DNA of 64,000 bases from Streptomyces rhizoryzae. GTDB lineage: Bacteria > Actinomycetota > Actinomycetes > Streptomycetales > Streptomycetaceae. The notes under the pieces are model-generated. The model ran no database searches. It was given only the letters and a program-made list of their open reading frames with translations, and was not told the DNA's origin. Shown here in pieces: positions 60,214 through 64,000 of the stretch (its first letter is position 1; each line of letters begins with the position of its first letter). Made by a program: the position numbers and the translations under genes. The stretch spans positions 62,001 to 126,000 of the forward strand of contig NZ_JALMUV010000005.1 of NCBI RefSeq assembly GCF_023155275.1, in the 5' to 3' direction.

Positions 60214-60525
60214 ATGCGGAAGATCATGTCGATAGCGCTGGCGGGCGTGGTGTGCGGCGCGTCGTTGACGATGGCGACGGCGGCGGACGCGGCGGCCGCG
60301 GGGCAGGTGCCGCGGTGCGTGAAGGTGCGGAAGTACTTCAGCCAGGGCGGGCAGCGGTACGTCCGGCTGACGAATCTGTGCGCGCAGCGGCCCGCCTGCT
60401 ACACCATCGTCGTTCCGCACGCGGCGGATCCGCGCGGCCGCCTGCCCAAGGGGGCGACGAAGGACGTGCGCTACGGGACGACGGCGGGGCCGCGCGCCCT
60501 GTATGTGAAGAACGTGGCCTGCTGA
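60214..60525 (+). CDS. Small secreted protein with four cysteines, unknown function
   Basis: A 103-residue precursor. Residues 1-27 form a clear signal peptide (MRKIMSIALAGVVCGASLTM, cleavage near ADA-AAA). The mature part, about 75 residues, is basic and contains four cysteines (near 35, 55, 62 and 103, the last residue), suggesting two disulfides. I do not recognise the family. ATG at 60214 with GGGGGAAAG upstream. It stands alone, 160 bp after the TetR gene. Confidence 0.75.
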   Translation: MRKIMSIALAGVVCGASLTMATAADAAAAGQVPRCVKVRKYFSQGGQRYVRLTNLCAQRPACYTIVVPHAADPRGRLPKGATKDVRYGTTAGPRALYVKNVAC

Positions 60526-60695
60526 TGCACCGGCCGGGCGTGGCCTGCTGATGCAGGGGGACGGGCGTGGCCTGCTGAGCGCCGGGCGCCGCGCCCGCCC
60601 CGGGGCGGGCCGTAGTGGCGCCCCCGGTCCAGCTCCCAGCCGGTTCCCCGGCCGGATTCTCAGCCGCGCCCTCGGCCGGTTCCCCGGCCGGAGCC

Positions 60696-61883
60696 TCAGC
60701 CGGGGAGGGCGATGCCGTCCAGGACCATGGCGAGGTACTGGCGGGCGATCTCCTCGGGGGTGTGGCGGCCCTGGGGGCGGTACCAGCTGGCGGCGACCCA
60801 GACCGTGTCGCGCAGGAAGCGGTAGGCCAGCCGGAGGTCGAGGTCGGCGCGGAAGACCCGCTCGGCCACTCCGCGCTCCAGGGTGCCGAGCCAGACCTCC
60901 TCGAATTTCCGCCGGGAGGCGGTGAGGTAGTCGAAGCGCGGCTGGGTGGCGAGGTGCCGGGCCTCCTTCTGGTAGATCGCGACCGCCGACCGGTGCCGGT
61001 CGATCTCCCGGAACGACTCGGTGACCAGCGCCTCGACGGTCTCCCGCGGCCCGAGGCCGGCCGCCAGGACGGCGTCGTAACCGGCCCACAGCTCGTCCAG
61101 GAACGCGGAGAGGATCTCGTCGACCATCGACTCCTTGGAGTCGAAGTGGTAGTAGAGGCTGCCGGCGAGCATGCCGGCCGCGTCGGCGATCTGCCGGACG
61201 GTGGTGGCGTTGTAGCCCTGGGCCGCGAAGACCTCGGCGGCGGTGTCCAGGAGCTCCTGCCGGCGGTCCGGTGCGGCGGGCGCGGGCGCGGAGGCCGGGC
61301 GGGGCTTCGCGGGCGCGGGCTTGCGGGCCGGGGCGGCGGTCTTGGCGGAGGCGCGCTTCCGGGGCGGGCCGGCGGGCGCCCCCGCGGTCGCGGCGCCGCC
61401 GGCCTTCCCCCGGGCCGCCGTCTTGGCGGCTTCCTTACCGGTCGCCTGCCCGGGAACCTCCTGCCCGGAAGCCACCTGCTGGGGAGCCGTCTTCCCGGCG
61501 GCCGACTTGCCGGCGGCCGCTTTCCTGGAGGTCTTCCCGGCCGGGTTGCCGAGGGGCTGCGCGGTGCTCGTCGCCGGGCCCTCCGCCGAGGTCCCCGCTG
61601 GGGACTTCGCCGAGGTCTCCCCCGCGGACTTCGCCGTGGACCGCGCCGACCTCTCCCCCGCGGGCCGCGCCGCGGACTTCCCTGCGGAGGTCTCGTCGGG
61701 CTTCGCGTCGGTCCTCGCGTTGGCCCTGGCGGCGGATTTCGCGGGGGCCTCGGCGGAGGTCCTGGCGGTGGGGGCCCCGGCGGTGCTGGTCTCGGGGGCG
61801 TTCTCGGGGAGCGGGGTCTGCTGGGTGTTCTTGGCGGTTGGCACGGGGTTATTGTCGCGCGCCCCCGGAATGGCCCGGCGCAT
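60696..61883 (-). CDS. TetR-family regulator with long histone-H1-like N-terminal tail
   Basis: A 395-residue protein. The last 190 residues are a normal TetR regulator (RRQELLDTAAEVFAAQGYNATTVRQIADAAGM, then helix 3-4 SLYYHFDSKESMVDEI) of the acyl-CoA/steroid-responsive type. The first 200 residues are low-complexity and rich in Ala, Lys, Pro, Thr and Gly (KTAAPARKPAPAKPRPAS), like an H1 or HupS tail. I use the ATG at 61883, possibly leaderless; a GTG at 61844 would shorten it by 13 residues. It is divergent from the FUSC gene, 37 bp away. Confidence 0.85.
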   Translation of the reverse strand: MRRAIPGARDNNPVPTAKNTQQTPLPENAPETSTAGAPTARTSAEAPAKSAARANARTDAKPDETSAGKSAARPAGERSARSTAKSAGETSAKSPAGTSAEGPATSTAQPLGNPAGKTSRKAAAGKSAAGKTAPQQVASGQEVPGQATGKEAAKTAARGKAGGAATAGAPAGPPRKRASAKTAAPARKPAPAKPRPASAPAPAAPDRRQELLDTAAEVFAAQGYNATTVRQIADAAGMLAGSLYYHFDSKESMVDEILSAFLDELWAGYDAVLAAGLGPRETVEALVTESFREIDRHRSAVAIYQKEARHLATQPRFDYLTASRRKFEEVWLGTLERGVAERVFRADLDLRLAYRFLRDTVWVAASWYRPQGRHTPEEIARQYLAMVLDGIALPG

Positions 61884-61920
61884 TTCTTTTACTTGTAAAA
61901 CACCTGCTAACGTTTTGGGT

Positions 61921-63936
61921 ATGGGGAAGCACGTCGAGGACATCGGGAGCAGGTCGCAGGGGGCACGGGGCGGCGCGGGCGCGGTGCGGTTCCGGCCGCT
62001 GCCGGTCCGGAGCACGGTGCGGCTGCGGCGGCCGGTCGACATCTGGCACAAACCGGCGCTCAGCGCCGTGGTGGCGCTCGGCGTCCCCGACCTCGTCCTG
62101 TTCGGCCTGGGACGGCTGGACCTGGTGCTGTACACCTCCGCCGGAGCGATGTGCGCGCTGTACGCGCACGGGCTGCCGTACGCGGCGCGGGCCCGGACGC
62201 TGCCGTGGGTGGTCCTCGGGATGGTGGCGAGCCTGGCGGTCGCGCTGACCGCGGCGTCGCTGGTCACCTCGGCCGCGGTGCTGGTGGTACTGGCCTCGCT
62301 GGTCGCCGCCGCGCACAAGGTGCTGTGCGACGCGACCCGGATCGGGCCGCCGGGGAATCTGATCCTGACGTTCATCGCGGCCTCGGCCTTCTTCGTACCG
62401 CAGCGGCCGGCGGAGGTGCTGCCGCACACCGGGCTGGCGCTGGCCACCGGGGCGTTCGCGTGGCTGGTCTGCATGGCGCCGGCGCTGGTACGGCCGCACG
62501 GGCCGGAGCGGATCGCCACCGCACGGGCGCTGGAGGCGGCCGCCGGGCTGCTGCGGGCCCGGGCCGGAGCCGCCGGTTCCGCGCCGGCGGCCGGCGGGGC
62601 CGAACCGGCCGCCGTGGCGCACGCCCGGCATGCCACCGCGGCCGCCGTGAACGCCGCCTGGCACACGCTGTTCCTGGTCCCGGCCCGTACGCCGGCGAAG
62701 GCCGCGGCACGGGCGGGGCTGGAACGGCTGCTGGTACGGGCGGAGTCGGCGCTGGGCGGGGTACGGCGGGACGCGACCACGGAGGCCGGGCGCCTCGGCG
62801 GCTGGGCGCGCGAGCTGCGCAGCGGGCGGCCGCTGCCCGAAGTGACGCTCTCCACGGCGGAGATCGAGGAACTGGCCGGGGTGGCCTGGGAGTCCGGGGT
62901 GGCGCTCAAGACCGGGGCGGTGCTCGGGGAGGGGAGGATCCCGGGGGCCGGCGCGGCCCTGCGGGACGGCGCGAGCGGCGCGGCTCCGGAAGGCGGCGCC
63001 GCGCCGGAACCGGGCCAGGGCCCGGGGTCCGCCGGGGACCGTGCTGCCGCCGGAAGGCGTGGAGAGGCCGGACGGCGGATCGCTGCCGGAAGGCGCATCG
63101 CCGCCGGCGGGCACGGGCTGCGGCGGCCGGTGCCCGGGCGGGTGCGCGGGGTCCGGGCGGTGGTCGGGCGGCTGCGGCCCGGTTCGCCGCTGCTGCCCAT
63201 CGGGGCGCGGGTCGCGGTGGGCTGCGTGCTGGCGGGCTGGGCCTCGATGGCCGCCGGCGTCGGGCACCCGTACTGGGCGGTGGTGACCGCCGCGTCGATC
63301 TACCAGGCCAACACCACGCTCTCCTGGCAGCGCGCGTTCCAGCGCACGCTGGGGAACCTGCTGGGGCTGGCCCTGTACACCGCGCTGCTGCCGCTGGTCC
63401 ACACCGGGCACCTCGCGATGATCGTCCTGGCGCTGGCGTTCCAGCTGGGCGCGGAGGCGATGATCACCCGGAACTACTGGCTCGGCTCGGTGTGCGTGAC
63501 CCCGATGGCGCTGCTGCTGACCGAGTTCGGCCGGCCGCTGCCGGCCGGCACGCTGATCGCCGACCGGTGGCTGGACACCGTGGTCGGCGCGGCGGTCGGG
63601 CTGCTCTGCTGTGTGCTGGTCACCAACCGGCGGGCCGCCGACCGGATCGACCAGGCGCTGGAGCGGGTCGCGGCGGCCGAGGCGGCGGCGTCCCGGCTGC
63701 TGGCGGCCGGGCGGACGGGTGCGCTGGCCGGGGCGGATGCGCTGCGCGAGGCCGGCTGGGTGCGGGACCGGCTCGCCGGGTCGCTGGTCGAGCTGCGCGA
63801 GGCGGTGGAGGTGGCGGCCGGCGAGTGGTGGCAGCGGGCCCTCCCGGAGGAACGGATCACCCGCGCCGAACAGCAGGGCCACCGCACGCTGGCGGCGTTG
63901 GTCCGTCGCCTGAGCGCCCCGGCGCTGGCCGCCTGA
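61921..63936 (+). CDS. FUSC-family membrane protein, probable efflux transporter
   Basis: A 671-residue protein with two membrane blocks (about residues 45-190 and 425-565) separated by a long Ala/Gly/Arg-rich cytosolic segment, and a helical C-terminus. The second block holds VGHPYWAVVTAASIYQANTTLSWQRAFQR and RTLGNLLGLALYTALL, the FUSC_2 signature. It starts at 61921 without a ribosome site; TAACGT at 61908-61913 could be its -10 box. The divergent TetR regulator probably controls it. The substrate is unknown. Confidence 0.85.
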   Translation: MGKHVEDIGSRSQGARGGAGAVRFRPLPVRSTVRLRRPVDIWHKPALSAVVALGVPDLVLFGLGRLDLVLYTSAGAMCALYAHGLPYAARARTLPWVVLGMVASLAVALTAASLVTSAAVLVVLASLVAAAHKVLCDATRIGPPGNLILTFIAASAFFVPQRPAEVLPHTGLALATGAFAWLVCMAPALVRPHGPERIATARALEAAAGLLRARAGAAGSAPAAGGAEPAAVAHARHATAAAVNAAWHTLFLVPARTPAKAAARAGLERLLVRAESALGGVRRDATTEAGRLGGWARELRSGRPLPEVTLSTAEIEELAGVAWESGVALKTGAVLGEGRIPGAGAALRDGASGAAPEGGAAPEPGQGPGSAGDRAAAGRRGEAGRRIAAGRRIAAGGHGLRRPVPGRVRGVRAVVGRLRPGSPLLPIGARVAVGCVLAGWASMAAGVGHPYWAVVTAASIYQANTTLSWQRAFQRTLGNLLGLALYTALLPLVHTGHLAMIVLALAFQLGAEAMITRNYWLGSVCVTPMALLLTEFGRPLPAGTLIADRWLDTVVGAAVGLLCCVLVTNRRAADRIDQALERVAAAEAAASRLLAAGRTGALAGADALREAGWVRDRLAGSLVELREAVEVAAGEWWQRALPEERITRAEQQGHRTLAALVRRLSAPALAA

Positions 63937-64000
63937 CGTGCCTGCCACCGGCATGACGGGGCGGGACCGCACCTCGTCTCGCCTGACCCTGCCTGGTCTC

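Noticed and set aside
1..64000. CRISPR arrays, insertion sequences, rRNA genes or prophage
   Set aside because: No spaced direct repeats, transposase motifs, rRNA stretches or phage structural genes were seen on either strand by eye. The only tandem arrays are the short 14-bp and 15-bp ones listed.

Overview
The window is chromosomal DNA from a high-GC actinomycete, almost certainly a Streptomyces. Evidence: GC-saturated third codon positions, GTG starts, many apparently leaderless promoters, long GC-rich hairpin terminators, and a gene order (hopanoid cluster, then a CDP-alcohol/ABC-exporter operon, then idi) that I recall from Streptomyces chromosomes. I see no phage, insertion sequence, CRISPR array or rRNA operon. 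The species cannot be named from this sequence.

Layout. (1) 1-9431, minus strand: hopanoid operon hpnC-hpnD-hpnE-polyprenyl diphosphate synthase-shc-hpnG-hpnH-aminotransferase (last gene cut by the window edge). It covers FPP to squalene, hopene, adenosylhopane and a terminal amino side chain. (2) 9849-16920, minus strand: a seven-gene operon, five of whose genes overlap. It encodes a fused CDP-alcohol transferase with an apparent CTG start, a nucleotidyltransferase, a glycerol-1-phosphate-dehydrogenase-like enzyme, a second CDP-alcohol transferase, a GT2 glycosyltransferase and a Wzm/Wzt-like ABC exporter. It looks like a pathway for an exported sn-glycerol-1-phosphate-containing glycolipid or wall polymer and is the best candidate here for an undescribed system. 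A strong PHO-box-like direct repeat lies upstream of it. (3) 17383-27386: idi, an RsbW-like ATPase, an HdeD-type membrane protein, initiator tRNA, an ABC-F ATPase, a crotonase lacking its catalytic glutamates, two DJ-1-fold genes, an SCO6745-like protein and tex.

(4) 27387-32603: a chloramphenicol-type MFS exporter behind a 9-residue leader peptide and an attenuator-like set of repeats, a FUSC protein and a D-amino-acid oxidase-like enzyme. (5) 32650-39864: an island of exported hydrolases (M14, S15 and M1 peptidases, a sphingomyelinase C-like enzyme) with an MpaB-family oxygenase. (6) 39956-48797: amino-acid permease, leaderless MerR regulator and a beta-oxidation cluster (fadB-like, thiolase, acyl-CoA dehydrogenase, CaiB-type CoA transferase, a small coupled unknown ORF).

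(7) 49256-52634: MgtC-like protein, MFS relic, saccharopine-dehydrogenase-like protein, endonuclease V, YciI. (8) 52709-58032: sugar locus with sugar porter, SIS-domain isomerase/deaminase, class II aldolase and DeoR regulator, probably for amino-sugar or tagatose-type catabolism; no kinase is present. (9) 58101-64000: SDR and TetR flanking a 15-bp tandem array and a palindromic operator, a small secreted cysteine protein, a TetR regulator with a roughly 200-residue histone-H1-like tail, and a divergent FUSC transporter.
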